Assembly (NCBI GenBank): GCA_030428865.1
Contig: JAUIEK010000007.1
Location: 46,983 to 110,982 of the forward strand
Length of the DNA stretch: 64,000 nucleotides
Direction: 5' to 3'
Source: Bacteroidia bacterium
GTDB taxonomy: Bacteria > Bacteroidota > Bacteroidia > Flavobacteriales > Flavobacteriaceae
The position numbers were made by a program, and so were the translations under genes. This document shows positions 8,497-17,949 of the stretch, piece after piece. Numbering within the stretch: position 1 is the stretch's first letter; the number at the start of each line of letters is the position of its first letter. The notes below the pieces were generated by a model. It saw only the letters and a program-made list of their open reading frames with translations. It was not told the DNA's origin and did not search any database.

Positions 8497-9885
8497 ATGA
8501 CTACAACCAAAGAATATATACAAGAAAACAAAGATCGTTTTATACAAGAATTAATAGAACTCCTTAAGATTCCGTCTATCAGTGCAGATTCAGCATATAA
8601 AAATGATATTTTGCAAGCGGCAGATAACATAAAAATTCGTTTACAAGAAGCTGGATGTAGCATTGTAGAGATTTGTGAAACACCAGGAAACCCTGTGGTT
8701 TATGGGGAAAAAATAATTGATTCAACCTTACCAACAGTACTCGTTTATGGTCATTACGATGTGCAACCTGCAGATCCTATAGAGCTTTGGGAATCTCCTC
8801 CTTTTGAGCCTGTTATCAAAAAAACAAAAACTCATCCTGAAGGTGCTATTTTTGCCAGAGGAGCTTGTGATGACAAAGGTCAATTATATATGCATGTAAA
8901 AGCTCTGGAGTACATGACAGCTACAGAAAGTCTGCCCTGTAATGTAAAATTTATGATTGAAGGTGAAGAAGAAGTAGGCTCCAAAAATTTAGAATGGTTT
9001 ATAAAGCAAAACCAAGAAAAATTAGCAAACGATGTGATTTTAATTTCCGATACAGGGATGATTAGTAACTCCCAGCCATCAATTACAACTGGTTTGCGCG
9101 GGTTAAGTTATGTAGAAGTTGAAGTTACTGGACCTAATAGAGATTTACACTCTGGTTTATATGGAGGAGCAGTAGCAAATCCTATCAATATTTTAACACA
9201 AATGATTGCTTCTTTGCATGATAAAAATAACCATATAACTATTCCTGGGTTTTATGACAAAGTAGTAGAGCTTTCTAAGGAGGAAAGAGCTGAAATGGGA
9301 AAAGCCCCTTTTTCTTTAGACGATTATAAACAAGCACTAGAAATTGAAGATATTCATGGAGAAAAGGGCTACACAACAAATGAACGCAATTCCATAAGAC
9401 CTACATTGGACGTTAATGGAATCTGGGGTGGCTACATAGGTGAAGGAGCAAAAACAGTGATTCCTTCTAAAGCATTTGCAAAAATTTCTATGCGTTTAGT
9501 TCCTAATCAAGATTGGGAAGAAATTACAGAGCTATTTACAAAACATTTTAAAAGTATTGCTCCAAAATCTGTAAAAGTAAAAGTAACACCTCATCACGGT
9601 GGGCAAGGTTATGTCACCCCAATAGAAAGTATTGGTTACCAAGCTGCCAGTAAGGCTTATGAAGCTACTTTTGGAATCAAACCCATACCACAAAGAAGTG
9701 GAGGAAGCATTCCTATCGTTTCTTTATTTGAGCAAGAATTAAAAAGTAAAACTATATTGATGGGATTCGGTTTAGATAGTGATGCCATTCATTCGCCCAA
9801 TGAGCATTTTGGAGTCTTCAATTACTTAAAAGGAATTGAAACGATTCCTTTATTTTACAAATATTTTACAGAATTATCAAAATAA
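8497..9885 (+). CDS. M20 family dipeptidase / metallopeptidase
   Basis: Zinc-dependent exopeptidase of the carnosinase/PepV branch of M20, expected to cleave dipeptides in the cytoplasm or periplasm. Metal-site motifs are present: VYGHYDVQPAD (first zinc His and Asp), ARGACDDKGQL (bridging Asp) and MIEGEEEVGS (catalytic and metal-binding Glu). A dimerisation domain follows (DLHSGLYGGAVANP), then a C-terminal lid motif RSGGSIPIV and the final metal His in DSDAIHSPNEHF. The length of about 462 aa is normal. I chose ATG 8497 (MTTTKEYIQEN). ATG 8488 three codons upstream is equally possible given the promoter. No signal peptide is seen with this start. Confidence 0.9.
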   Translation: MTTTKEYIQENKDRFIQELIELLKIPSISADSAYKNDILQAADNIKIRLQEAGCSIVEICETPGNPVVYGEKIIDSTLPTVLVYGHYDVQPADPIELWESPPFEPVIKKTKTHPEGAIFARGACDDKGQLYMHVKALEYMTATESLPCNVKFMIEGEEEVGSKNLEWFIKQNQEKLANDVILISDTGMISNSQPSITTGLRGLSYVEVEVTGPNRDLHSGLYGGAVANPINILTQMIASLHDKNNHITIPGFYDKVVELSKEERAEMGKAPFSLDDYKQALEIEDIHGEKGYTTNERNSIRPTLDVNGIWGGYIGEGAKTVIPSKAFAKISMRLVPNQDWEEITELFTKHFKSIAPKSVKVKVTPHHGGQGYVTPIESIGYQAASKAYEATFGIKPIPQRSGGSIPIVSLFEQELKSKTILMGFGLDSDAIHSPNEHFGVFNYLKGIETIPLFYKYFTELSK

Positions 9886-9908
9886 AAAAGCAGCAAATGC
9901 TACTTTTT
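9885..9908. terminator. Convergent terminator between dipeptidase and cyclophilin genes
   Basis: AAAAAGCAGC / GCTACTTTTT separated by 4 nt. The single mismatch becomes a U-G pair on the minus strand, so it works best for the cyclophilin gene, whose stop codon it touches. Confidence 0.7.
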
Positions 9909-10534
9909 TATTTTATTACATATGCTTTCTTAATAAAGTCTATTTCTGGATAATTCTTTCTGATAAATTTATTTCCATGGGTTTGGATAGAGTCTTGTCT
10001 CATACCCAACTTATCTCCATATTCGCCATAAAATTTTAGAATATTCTCTGACCCAGAAATTACCTTAGCAATTACTGGGAAACCTTTAACACCTCCATAT
10101 TCTATTTTATCTAAACGATGATTATCTTTTAAATTGATAAAGATTTGAGTTGTTCTGGTTTTTTTTCCAGCTCTGGCAAAAGAAATAGTCATTGAGTCGT
10201 TTTTTTGTAACACAGGTTCATCATTAATAGGATATTTTTTCCAACTCTTGTTTACAACAGAATCGTTATGAATTCCAAACTGTGCTACAAAATTTGGAAC
10301 TACTCTAAAAACAGCTACATCCGTATAAAATCCATTTTTTATAAGCTGATATAATCTATCTACACCTTGTGGAGACCACTCTCTTTTAGCCTCAATATCA
10401 AAATTACCTTGCGTAGTTTCAAACCTTGCTTTAAAGTATTCTGGAGCTTTCTGCTCTGTCCATTTTTCTTTAAAAACTTTTTGACTACAAGCAACGAATA
10501 AAATAGTTAGAAGAACAAGAATAATTTTTCTCAT
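9908..10534 (-). CDS. Lipoprotein cyclophilin-type peptidyl-prolyl isomerase
   Basis: Catalyses cis-trans isomerisation of Xaa-Pro bonds, here on the periplasmic side. Starting at ATG 10534 the protein opens with MRKIILVLLTILFVACSQ, a lipoprotein signal with lipobox FVAC. An upstream ATG at 10579 would bury this signal, so I rejected it. The cyclophilin domain covers about residues 35-195 (ARFETTQGNFDIEA, FYTDVAVFRVVPNFVAQFG, FARAGKKTRTTQIFIN, IAKVISGSENI). The usual substrate-site motif FHR is FRV here, as in many bacterial cyclophilins, so activity is likely but not assured. Length of 208 aa fits. Confidence 0.88.
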   Translation of the reverse strand: MRKIILVLLTILFVACSQKVFKEKWTEQKAPEYFKARFETTQGNFDIEAKREWSPQGVDRLYQLIKNGFYTDVAVFRVVPNFVAQFGIHNDSVVNKSWKKYPINDEPVLQKNDSMTISFARAGKKTRTTQIFINLKDNHRLDKIEYGGVKGFPVIAKVISGSENILKFYGEYGDKLGMRQDSIQTHGNKFIRKNYPEIDFIKKAYVIK

Positions 10535-10595
10535 AATAAGGTTTAATTTTTGATAGTTACCAAAGATACCAAAATACACTTAACAATATTTTTAC

Positions 10596-10637
10596 TCTAC
10601 CCTTGTAGAATTTAATTTTTTATTCTATACTTGTAGA
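10596..10637 (+). promoter_or_regulatory. Tandem BlaI-type operators
   Basis: Two dyads share the half-site TAGA/TCTA. TCTAC-CCTT-GTAGA is at 10596-10609 and TCTA-TACTTG-TAGA at 10624-10637, centres 28 bp apart. Both lie in the 70 bp in front of the blaI-like gene. BlaI/MecI/CopY repressors bind TACA/TGTA-containing dyads at their own promoters, so autoregulation is the natural reading. Confidence 0.65.
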
Positions 10638-10655
10638 GATTAAAGTTCAATAAGC

Positions 10656-11027
10656 ATGCAATTATCAAAAACAGAAGAGCAATTAATGGAATATATATGG
10701 AAACGAAACAAAGCTTTTATGAAAGATTTGTTAGATGATTTTCCAGAACCAAAACCTGCAACTACAACAGTTGCTACACTTTTAAAAAGAATTACTGATA
10801 AAGGTTTTATTAGCTACAATGTGTTTGGTAAATCTAGAGAATATTATCCTTTGGTAAAAAAATCTGACTATTTCTCAAAGTATGTTAATGGTTTGATAAA
10901 AAACTTTTTTAATAATTCTGCAAGTCAATTTGCTTCTTTTTTTACCAAAGAAACAAACTTGAGTAATGAAGAACTTGAAGAGTTGCGTAAAATTATTGAC
11001 AATCAAATTAAAGAGAACAAAAAATGA
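10656..11027 (+). CDS. BlaI/MecI/CopY family transcriptional repressor
   Basis: A 123-aa winged-helix repressor. The DNA-binding domain covers residues 1-75 (LSKTEEQLMEYIWK, then PATTTVATLLKRITDKGFI as the recognition-helix region, then the wing FGKSREYYPL). A C-terminal dimerisation helix region ends in NEELEELRKIIDNQIKENKK. In known systems the repressor is cleaved after its membrane partner senses a ligand. The partner gene overlaps it by 4 nt (11024-12247). No beta-lactamase is nearby, so the regulated genes are unknown; in Bacteroidota such pairs are common and not restricted to antibiotic resistance. Confidence 0.92.
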   Translation: MQLSKTEEQLMEYIWKRNKAFMKDLLDDFPEPKPATTTVATLLKRITDKGFISYNVFGKSREYYPLVKKSDYFSKYVNGLIKNFFNNSASQFASFFTKETNLSNEELEELRKIIDNQIKENKK

Positions 11028-12247
11028 TTTTATATCTAATTAAATACGGATTGTGCTTAGCTATTTTACTTGCTTTTTACCATTTGGTTTTAGAGCGAGA
11101 AAAAATGCATCGATTTAACAGATTTTATTTACTATTGAGTCTTTTGGTAGCAGCAGTTATTCCTTTTATTTCAATAGAAGTTAGCTCTGATAGTTCATCA
11201 GAAGTTCTAAATCAAAAAATTTTAGATCACACACTTGTAAACACAGAACCTATTGCAGAGAAATCAGGATTTAACCTCTATAATTTAGCATATATAATTT
11301 ATTTCTTAATAGCTTCAGTTTTATCTTTTCGGTTTATCAGAAACATTCTGAAGTTAATTAATAAAAAAACACAAAACACTTTTATTAATTACAAAGGAGC
11401 TACTTTAATTTTGGTAGAAGATAAAATTTTACCTCATTCGTTTTGGAACTATATCTATATTAATAAGCAACAATTTGAAAATAAAGAAATAGAGGAAGAA
11501 TTATTAACACATGAGTTAACCCACGTAAAACAAAAGCACACCTTTGATGTATTGTTTTTAGAACTTCTTCAAATACTATTTTGGTTTAATCCGCTAATTT
11601 TTTGGGTAAAAAAAGCCATACAATTAAATCATGAATTTTTAGCCGATGAATCTGTTATTTCATCGTACAAAAATATTTCTAAGTATCAGTATTTACTGTT
11701 AGATAAAGCTACTTGGAACAACGCATATTACTTGGCCAGTAATTTGAATTATTCACTTACAAAAAAACGATTATTAAAAATGAAAACACAAAATTCAAAA
11801 ACTACAGAACTATTAAAAAAGGTAGCTGTACTGCCACTAATAACTGGTCTGTTATTTCTTTTTGCTAATAAAATAGAAGCTCAAAAAAGCAAGAAAAATG
11901 TTAAACCTGTAAAAATAGAGGTTGTAAAAAAACCAAATAAAACAGCAAAAACTAATACTAAAGAAAAAGAACTCAAATATCTTGAGCCTGTAATAAATAA
12001 AATAGGACCTAAAAAATTTGAAGAATTAAAAAACAGCAACAGGTATGCTATTTGTATAGATGGTAAATTTGTAGACAATAGTACATTAAACAATTACAGT
12101 CCTTCTGATTTTGCCACTTTTTATGAAGGACGCGTACCTAAGAGTGCTCGCTCCATGCGTTTCCCTCAAGAAATTCAGTGTATACTTTATACAAACTCCT
12201 ACTATAATAAAAGATTTAAAGGAGCTAAAATTGAAGTAACTAATTAA
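11024..12247 (+). CDS. M56 (BlaR1-like) membrane metalloprotease, antirepressor
   Basis: Partner of the upstream repressor. Transmembrane segments lie at about 3-23, 34-51, 85-105 and after the catalytic site near 178-196. The zinc motif HELTH is at 163-167 with a downstream LNHEFLADE segment (201-209), as in BlaR1/MecR1. After a further hydrophobic segment near 265-285 comes a short Lys-rich linker and about 110 residues of unrecognised periplasmic domain. The penicillin-binding sensor domain of BlaR1 is absent, so the signal is not predictable. The gene overlaps the repressor by 4 nt and is followed by a strong terminator. Confidence 0.9.
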   Translation: MILYLIKYGLCLAILLAFYHLVLEREKMHRFNRFYLLLSLLVAAVIPFISIEVSSDSSSEVLNQKILDHTLVNTEPIAEKSGFNLYNLAYIIYFLIASVLSFRFIRNILKLINKKTQNTFINYKGATLILVEDKILPHSFWNYIYINKQQFENKEIEEELLTHELTHVKQKHTFDVLFLELLQILFWFNPLIFWVKKAIQLNHEFLADESVISSYKNISKYQYLLLDKATWNNAYYLASNLNYSLTKKRLLKMKTQNSKTTELLKKVAVLPLITGLLFLFANKIEAQKSKKNVKPVKIEVVKKPNKTAKTNTKEKELKYLEPVINKIGPKKFEELKNSNRYAICIDGKFVDNSTLNNYSPSDFATFYEGRVPKSARSMRFPQEIQCILYTNSYYNKRFKGAKIEVTN

Positions 12248-12252
12248 CCTAT

Positions 12253-12294
12253 AAAAACATAAAAACATTTCATTTGAAATGTTTTTATGTTTTT
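12253..12294 (+). terminator. Strong hairpin terminator after the BlaI/BlaR-like pair
   Basis: A perfect 20-bp inverted repeat (12253-12272 with 12275-12294), AT-rich, with U-rich end. It starts 6 nt after the stop codon of the M56 gene. Confidence 0.88.
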
Positions 12295-12354
12295 ATTAAG
12301 TAACATTTTATTTTTTAGCACGTTATACATATTACTAACCATAAACTTTTTACT

Positions 12355-13455
12355 GTGCTTAAAAAATTCTTCCTTATTTGCTCTGGAGTTGATTTAAATT
12401 TAATTAACTCATGTTCTAACGGAGAGCAAAACAAATACGCAGGTATTGGCGCTACTGTTTTTTTTACAGCAGTAATGGCTTCTTTAGCTGGCAGTTATGC
12501 TTTGTATACAATTTTCGATTCAGTATTCATGGCTATATTTTTTGGATTGATCTGGGGTTTATTAATTTTTAATTTAGATCGGTTTATTGTTTCAACTATC
12601 AAAAAACACGATTCTAAACGGACAGAAGTTCTTCAAGCAACTCCAAGAATTATACTTGCCATTATTATTGCTATGGTTATTTCTAAACCACTAGAATTAA
12701 AGATTTTTGAAAAAGAGATTAATCAGGTTTTACTTACAGAGAAAAACCAAATGACGTTGGATAATAAAGCACAAATTTCTAAACAATTTGAATCTGAAAT
12801 AGCAAAACTTCAAAACGGAATTACCTCTTTAAAAGAAGAAGTTACTAGTAAAGAAAAAGAAGTAAATGATCTTTATGAAACCTACATTGCAGAAGCTGAA
12901 GGAAGAAAAGGAACAAAACTAGTAGGTAAAGGTCCTGTTTATAAAGAAAAACGAGAAAAACACGATGCCGCTCTAAAAGAGTTATCTGACCTTAAACAAA
13001 AAAACGTAGCTAAAATTCAGACTAATGAACAAGCGATAGCACAATTACAGATAAAACAAAAAGATACAGAAGCAAAAACACAACCAGTAATAGACAATTT
13101 TGATGGCTTTATGGCACGGATTAATGCACTCGAAAAACTACCTTGGCTTCCTTCTTTTTTCATTTTCTTACTTTTTTTAGCTATAGAGACTGCTCCTATT
13201 TTTACGAAATTAATTTCATCTAAAGGAGAGTACGATTACAAGTTACAAGATCAAGAAACTGCTGTTAAAAATTGGGTAAAGCAACAAGTGCAAGAAAGAG
13301 ATGAAATGTTACAAACCGATGCCGCCATAAACAATAAAGTTTACTCAGATGTGCAAGAAGATGAAGACATTTACAACTATAAACGAAAAAAGACGCAAGA
13401 ACTTATGAAAGCTCAGGCTAATTCTTTTTTTAAAAAGCAGCAAAAGCTATTATAA
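12355..13455 (+). CDS. DUF4407 membrane protein
   Basis: A 366-aa membrane protein of the DUF4407 type, function unknown. The N-terminal part resembles the family opening (FLICSGVDLNLINSC), with hydrophobic segments at about 29-48, 54-75 and 97-113. A long coiled coil follows (about 120-245, Lys/Glu/Gln-rich, e.g. ISKQFESEIAKLQNGITSLKEEV), then another membrane segment near 258-275 and a charged C-terminal tail. The only start that keeps the family N-terminus is GTG at 12355. It lies between two terminators or convergent genes and is probably monocistronic. Confidence 0.82.
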   Translation: MLKKFFLICSGVDLNLINSCSNGEQNKYAGIGATVFFTAVMASLAGSYALYTIFDSVFMAIFFGLIWGLLIFNLDRFIVSTIKKHDSKRTEVLQATPRIILAIIIAMVISKPLELKIFEKEINQVLLTEKNQMTLDNKAQISKQFESEIAKLQNGITSLKEEVTSKEKEVNDLYETYIAEAEGRKGTKLVGKGPVYKEKREKHDAALKELSDLKQKNVAKIQTNEQAIAQLQIKQKDTEAKTQPVIDNFDGFMARINALEKLPWLPSFFIFLLFLAIETAPIFTKLISSKGEYDYKLQDQETAVKNWVKQQVQERDEMLQTDAAINNKVYSDVQEDEDIYNYKRKKTQELMKAQANSFFKKQQKLL

Positions 13456-13462
13456 CAAACCG

Positions 13463-14041
13463 TTATATTTTTTTAACGTAATCTGTTACAATTACTATTG
13501 TTTGTGAACCTACTTTTCCTTCTATATATTTTTCATTCTCTGGGTCTAAAGAAATTCTACGAACTGCAGTTCCTTGTTTAGCTACCATACTAGAACCTTT
13601 TACCTTTAAATCTTTAATTAACACAACAGAATCTCCTGCTTCTAGTTTATTACCGTTACAATCTTTATGAAGTATTTTTTCATTTTCCTCTAAGCCCTCC
13701 TCTGTTATTTTGGCGAATAGCAAGTCTTCTTCTTCCAAATACATCATGTCTAGTAAATCTTGTGGCCAACCTTCTTGCTTTAGTCTGGATAACATTCTCC
13801 AAGCCATTATCTTTACAGCCCTATGCTCTGACCACATACTATCATTTAAGCAACGCCAATGATTTGCATCTGTTTGCTCTGGATTTTCAATTTGTTCTTT
13901 ACATATTTGGCAAACTAATAGAGAATTATCTTTCCCTACTTTAGAAATAGGCGGAATTTCATATACAGATAAGTCCTTTTTTTGACCACATAATTCACAC
14001 TGATTATCACTTCTTACTTCCAGTTCTTGTAACAAACTCAT
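13463..14041 (-). CDS. PhnA-like zinc-ribbon / SH3-like protein
   Basis: A 192-aa protein with a zinc-ribbon N-terminus (CELCGQ near 16-21 and CQICKEQ near 44-50). Its C-terminal domain, about 120-190, matches PhnA-type proteins (DCNGNKLEAGDSVVLIKDLKVKGSS). Despite the historical name, PhnA proteins are not established phosphonate enzymes, and no phosphonate genes are here. The role is unknown. The gene ends 7 nt from the convergent DUF4407 stop and lies 22 nt after adenine deaminase, so it may be the last cistron of the long minus-strand run. Confidence 0.8.
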   Translation of the reverse strand: MSLLQELEVRSDNQCELCGQKKDLSVYEIPPISKVGKDNSLLVCQICKEQIENPEQTDANHWRCLNDSMWSEHRAVKIMAWRMLSRLKQEGWPQDLLDMMYLEEEDLLFAKITEEGLEENEKILHKDCNGNKLEAGDSVVLIKDLKVKGSSMVAKQGTAVRRISLDPENEKYIEGKVGSQTIVIVTDYVKKI

Positions 14042-14063
14042 TGTTTAGTTTTAAGCGAAGGTA

Positions 14064-15686
14064 TTACTTAATTTCGAGAGAAGTAAATTGAAAAGAACTT
14101 CCATCAAAAAGTCCTTTATTACTAAGCTTTAATGATGGAATAACTAACAATGCCATAAAAGAAAGTGTCATATATGGTGCGCTAAGAGTACTTCCCATTT
14201 GCTTTACCATCGCATCTAGCTCTGCATATTCTTTCCCAACAACTTCGGCAGATTGGTTACTCATAATCCCTGCTATTGGTAAAGGAAGTATTTTTTCAGC
14301 ATCTTCTGTAACTGCACAAATTCCTCCTTTTGTTTCAATAATTTTATTTACTGCTTTGCAAATCATTTCGTCTGAAACTCCTACAGCAATAATATTATGA
14401 GAATCGTGCCCTACAGAACTTGCAATTGCACCTTTTTTTAATCCAAAGTTTTTAATAAAAGCAATAGCCGGATCTGAATCTTGATACCTATTTACTACTG
14501 AAATTTTTAAAATATCACTGGCTATATTAGATACTAAATTACCATTTTTAATCAATGAATTTGCTTCAATCTTCTTGGTTATTAGCTCTCCATCCAAAGC
14601 TTCTATAACTTGTATTTTTTCTGAAGCAGAATAAAACTCAAAATCAGATACTTTCTTTCTTGATGTATTAAAGTTGTTAAGAATTTCAACTTGTTGAGTA
14701 CCAATAAAAGATTGGTCTTTTTCTGAAACTAGCTGCCCGTCAATCCATGTTTGAAGAACTTCAAAATTTTCTAAATTGTCTACAATAATAAAGTCAGCAG
14801 TATCTCCTTTTTGTAACAACCCTACATCTAAGCCATAATGCTTAACTGGATTAATACAAGCTGCTTGTAGTACTTTAAAAACATCAATACCTTTTTTAAC
14901 AGCCTTAGAACAAAGTTTATTGATGTGCCCTAAAAGTAAATCATCTGGATGTTTATCATCTGAGCAGAACATTATATCGTTATAATATTCTGGAAGCAAA
15001 TCAATTAATGCTTCAAAGTTTTTGGCAGCACTTCCTTCTCTGATAAGAACCTTCATCCCTTTTTGAAGCTTTTCCAATCCTTCTTCGTATGTAAAACACT
15101 CATGATCAGTTGAGATTCCTGCAGCTATATATTTTGAAACATCTTCTCCTCTAAGTCCAGGAGCATGACCATCTATGGGTTTTCCGTATTTCTTTGCCCA
15201 AGCTATTTTTTGTAGCACTTGCTCATCATCATACAACACACCTGGATAATTCATCATTTCTGCTAAGTACTTGATATCTGAATTAGCCATTAGTTTTCCT
15301 ACAGCATCTGAATCAATAACAGCTCCTGCAGTTTCAAAAGAGGTTGCCGGAACACAAGAAGGTGCTCCAAAATTAAATTTTAACGGAACTGTTTTTCCAT
15401 TTTTAATCATGAAATCGATTCCTTTTACACCTAAGACATTGGCTATTTCGTGAGGATCTGAAACCGTTGCAATTGTACCATGTTTTACAGCAATTTTTGC
15501 AAATTCAGAAGGAACTAACATAGAACTTTCTATGTGAATGTGGGCATCTACAAAACCAGGAAGAATGTAGTTTTCTACCTTGTAATTTACCTTTGTTATT
15601 TCTAAAATCTTACTATTTTCAATTCTCAGTTTTCCAGGAAAAACCTCTCTATTGAAAACATCTACAATATTACCTTGAATAATCAC
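14064..15686 (-). CDS. ade: Adenine deaminase
   Basis: Amidohydrolase that converts adenine to hypoxanthine and ammonia. At 540 aa it has the usual length of Ade. The metal-site motif [13 protein letters not shown] lies at about residues 45-57, and later HAPGLRGED (about 174-182), [10 protein letters not shown] and [11 protein letters not shown] follow the family order. The C-terminal adenine deaminase domain ([18 protein letters not shown]) is present. It lies one nt after the racemase-like gene, inside a run of amino acid genes, an unexpected partner for a purine salvage enzyme. Confidence 0.95.
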   Translation of the reverse strand: MIIQGNIVDVFNREVFPGKLRIENSKILEITKVNYKVENYILPGFVDAHIHIESSMLVPSEFAKIAVKHGTIATVSDPHEIANVLGVKGIDFMIKNGKTVPLKFNFGAPSCVPATSFETAGAVIDSDAVGKLMANSDIKYLAEMMNYPGVLYDDEQVLQKIAWAKKYGKPIDGHAPGLRGEDVSKYIAAGISTDHECFTYEEGLEKLQKGMKVLIREGSAAKNFEALIDLLPEYYNDIMFCSDDKHPDDLLLGHINKLCSKAVKKGIDVFKVLQAACINPVKHYGLDVGLLQKGDTADFIIVDNLENFEVLQTWIDGQLVSEKDQSFIGTQQVEILNNFNTSRKKVSDFEFYSASEKIQVIEALDGELITKKIEANSLIKNGNLVSNIASDILKISVVNRYQDSDPAIAFIKNFGLKKGAIASSVGHDSHNIIAVGVSDEMICKAVNKIIETKGGICAVTEDAEKILPLPIAGIMSNQSAEVVGKEYAELDAMVKQMGSTLSAPYMTLSFMALLVIPSLKLSNKGLFDGSSFQFTSLEIK

Positions 15687-15687
15687 T

Positions 15688-16785
15688 TTACTTATATACT
15701 TTATCTATAAATTTAGAATTGAGTAATCGTGCAACTCCCATGTAATTGAGTTTAAATTTAATTTGATCTCCAACCTTAAATTTTCTCTTTCCTTTTTCTG
15801 TTCTGTTGGCGCCAACATCTATTACAATCATATCAGAAGTTACACCTACAAAGGAAATACTTTTATCTTCTACTTCAACATCATCTTTATCAACATCTAA
15901 CAAACCAAAATCTAAAATAGCTTTATAGGAGGTTTCATGTATATCTTTTTCGTCATATTCCGATGTGTGCCCTATATTAGCATCTGATATGATTCCGTCT
16001 GGAACAATTTTCTTCTCCTCAAGCTCTATAATATTTCCGTAGAACTCAAATGTTTCTGTATACAGCTTCTTAAAGCGCTCGTTGTTAAGCGGACTTACAC
16101 CAAAAAAAGCGGCTTCTCCAATTCTAAAGTGATTAATTTCTTTAGGAATAACACTATTTTCTACAAGAGGCAACGTAATTGAAGAGCCTCCTGATATGTA
16201 CTTTAAATCTTTTTTGAACTTTACCGAAATTAGTTCTTTGTACAAAGTTAATTGCAGTAATTTATCGTAAGTAGGCTCTACTCCATACATACAACCCAAA
16301 TTGGATCCAATACCAATTACCTCTATATTAGAGAGGTTAAAAACACTTTTGTAAAAATCTAAAATATTTTCTCGCTGTACACCTTCTCGCAACTCTCCTA
16401 ATTCAACCATAATAATCACTTTATGGATCTTATTCTGATTTTCTGCTGCGCTATTCAGTGCTTTTATTGTAGATAATGAGGTGTTTAAAGAAATATCTGC
16501 ATACTTAACTATATCATCTGCATAAGTTTCTGCTGGAGGTTTTATGTAAATTGTTCTGAGCTTTGGGTTTACTTCTCTTAGGTTTTTTAAACTTGTTAAC
16601 CGAGAATCACCTACAGAATTTATTTTTTCAATAACATCTTCTGTTAAAATATTTTTTAAGAATTCTTTGTCTCCAGAAAACACTTTTGTTACCAAACTCC
16701 ACTCTATGTTATTTGCTTCGAAAAAATTGCTCAAATACTGAATATTTTTCTTAATTCGATCTGTATATATGATAAGTTCTGCCAT
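15688..16785 (-). CDS. Ornithine/alanine racemase-like PLP enzyme
   Basis: A 365-aa protein with the alanine racemase N-terminal barrel fold. The PLP lysine is likely K34 (SLVTKVFSG). Family motifs include [23 protein letters not shown] and the phosphate-binding segment [10 protein letters not shown]. It belongs to the group that includes ornithine racemase of clostridia rather than to biosynthetic Alr, judged by length and the EGVQ/GSNLGC motifs. Substrate cannot be deduced. It lies 9 nt after alr and 1 nt before ade, so all three are likely co-expressed. Confidence 0.85.
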   Translation of the reverse strand: MAELIIYTDRIKKNIQYLSNFFEANNIEWSLVTKVFSGDKEFLKNILTEDVIEKINSVGDSRLTSLKNLREVNPKLRTIYIKPPAETYADDIVKYADISLNTSLSTIKALNSAAENQNKIHKVIIMVELGELREGVQRENILDFYKSVFNLSNIEVIGIGSNLGCMYGVEPTYDKLLQLTLYKELISVKFKKDLKYISGGSSITLPLVENSVIPKEINHFRIGEAAFFGVSPLNNERFKKLYTETFEFYGNIIELEEKKIVPDGIISDANIGHTSEYDEKDIHETSYKAILDFGLLDVDKDDVEVEDKSISFVGVTSDMIVIDVGANRTEKGKRKFKVGDQIKFKLNYMGVARLLNSKFIDKVYK

Positions 16786-16794
16786 ATTTTTTAC

Positions 16795-17949
16795 TTATTC
16801 TACAATAATTCTTTCAATATTTTTAGGCAATCTAGTTAGTAACTCATAGTTAATCAGTTTACTGTAATCTCCAAAAGCTCCTACTTTAATCTCTTGTTTT
16901 CCTTGACTTCCAATCAAAACTACTTCATCCCCAATAACAATATCTTCTGATGCGGTAACGTTTACTGCCATCATATTCATATTAACCATTCCAATAACAT
17001 TGAATCTTTTTTCTCTAATTATAACTTTTCCTGCATTACTTAAATTTCTTGCAAAACCTTCTGCATATCCAACAGGTATTATTGCTACTTTAGTTGGTTG
17101 ATTTGCCAAAAAAGAAGTTCCGTAACCTATGAACTCTCCGGTTTTTACACGCTTAATATCCATTACTTTTGTTTTCCACGATAAAACTCTTGCTAACGGA
17201 TTTTTTATAACTTTTTTCTTTGTGGTATAATGAACAAATGTTTCTTTACTAGGAAAAAAACCATACTGAAGAATTCCAATTCTAGCTGTGTCATACATGC
17301 TCTTAGGGTAGCGTAACAAAGCTGCAGAACAACACAAATGGTATTGAATAGAATCTATAGACCAACTAGAAGTTATTGAATGTAACTTTTTAAACATTCT
17401 CATTTGCTTCTGAATTCGCTTGTAATTCCCTATACTCTCTGCACCCGCTAAATGAGAACAAATTCCTACCACTTCTAGATGAGGTGCGTCATTTTTTAAA
17501 AATGAATACAATTGAGGTAATTCTTTTAAAGGAAAGCCTGTCCGATTCATTCCCGTTTCAAACTCTAGATGAATGCGTGCTTTTTTGTTATTTCTTTTTG
17601 CTATAGAAATGGCATTTTTTAAACGCTCCCAATTAAAAACAAAAAAAGAAACCTCATTTAAGATAACCCATTCCATTTGATCTTCTGTAACGGAACCCAT
17701 TATCATAACAGAAATATCTTTTTTTCTAAGAACATTTACTAGCTCATAAGCTTCTTCTGCATTAAAAACACTAAAGTTCTTTACACCAAGATCGTATAGT
17801 AAAAAACAAAACTCTCGAATACCATGGCCATAAGCATTTCCCTTAACAACCGAATAAAATGCCTCTAAATTATTAAGTTCGTTTTTAATAAAGTCAATAT
17901 TGTTTTGAAGTGCTGATTTGGAGAGCTCTATCCAAGAAGTTGATTTCAT
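16795..17949 (-). CDS. alr: Alanine racemase
   Basis: Interconverts L- and D-alanine using PLP bound to K36 (FYSVVKGNAYGHG). The C-terminal barrel is complete: the catalytic tyrosine lies in EFIGYGTSFLA, and VGYAEGFARNL and VNMNMMAVNVT follow. The family-typical MDQ segment reads NMMAVN here, so one conserved aspartate is replaced. At 384 aa the size is normal. Its start overlaps the stop of the M20 amidohydrolase gene by one base. It may serve D-Ala supply for the cell wall, or catabolism of D-amino acids as suggested by the neighbours. Confidence 0.9.
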   Translation of the reverse strand: MKSTSWIELSKSALQNNIDFIKNELNNLEAFYSVVKGNAYGHGIREFCFLLYDLGVKNFSVFNAEEAYELVNVLRKKDISVMIMGSVTEDQMEWVILNEVSFFVFNWERLKNAISIAKRNNKKARIHLEFETGMNRTGFPLKELPQLYSFLKNDAPHLEVVGICSHLAGAESIGNYKRIQKQMRMFKKLHSITSSWSIDSIQYHLCCSAALLRYPKSMYDTARIGILQYGFFPSKETFVHYTTKKKVIKNPLARVLSWKTKVMDIKRVKTGEFIGYGTSFLANQPTKVAIIPVGYAEGFARNLSNAGKVIIREKRFNVIGMVNMNMMAVNVTASEDIVIGDEVVLIGSQGKQEIKVGAFGDYSKLINYELLTRLPKNIERIIVE

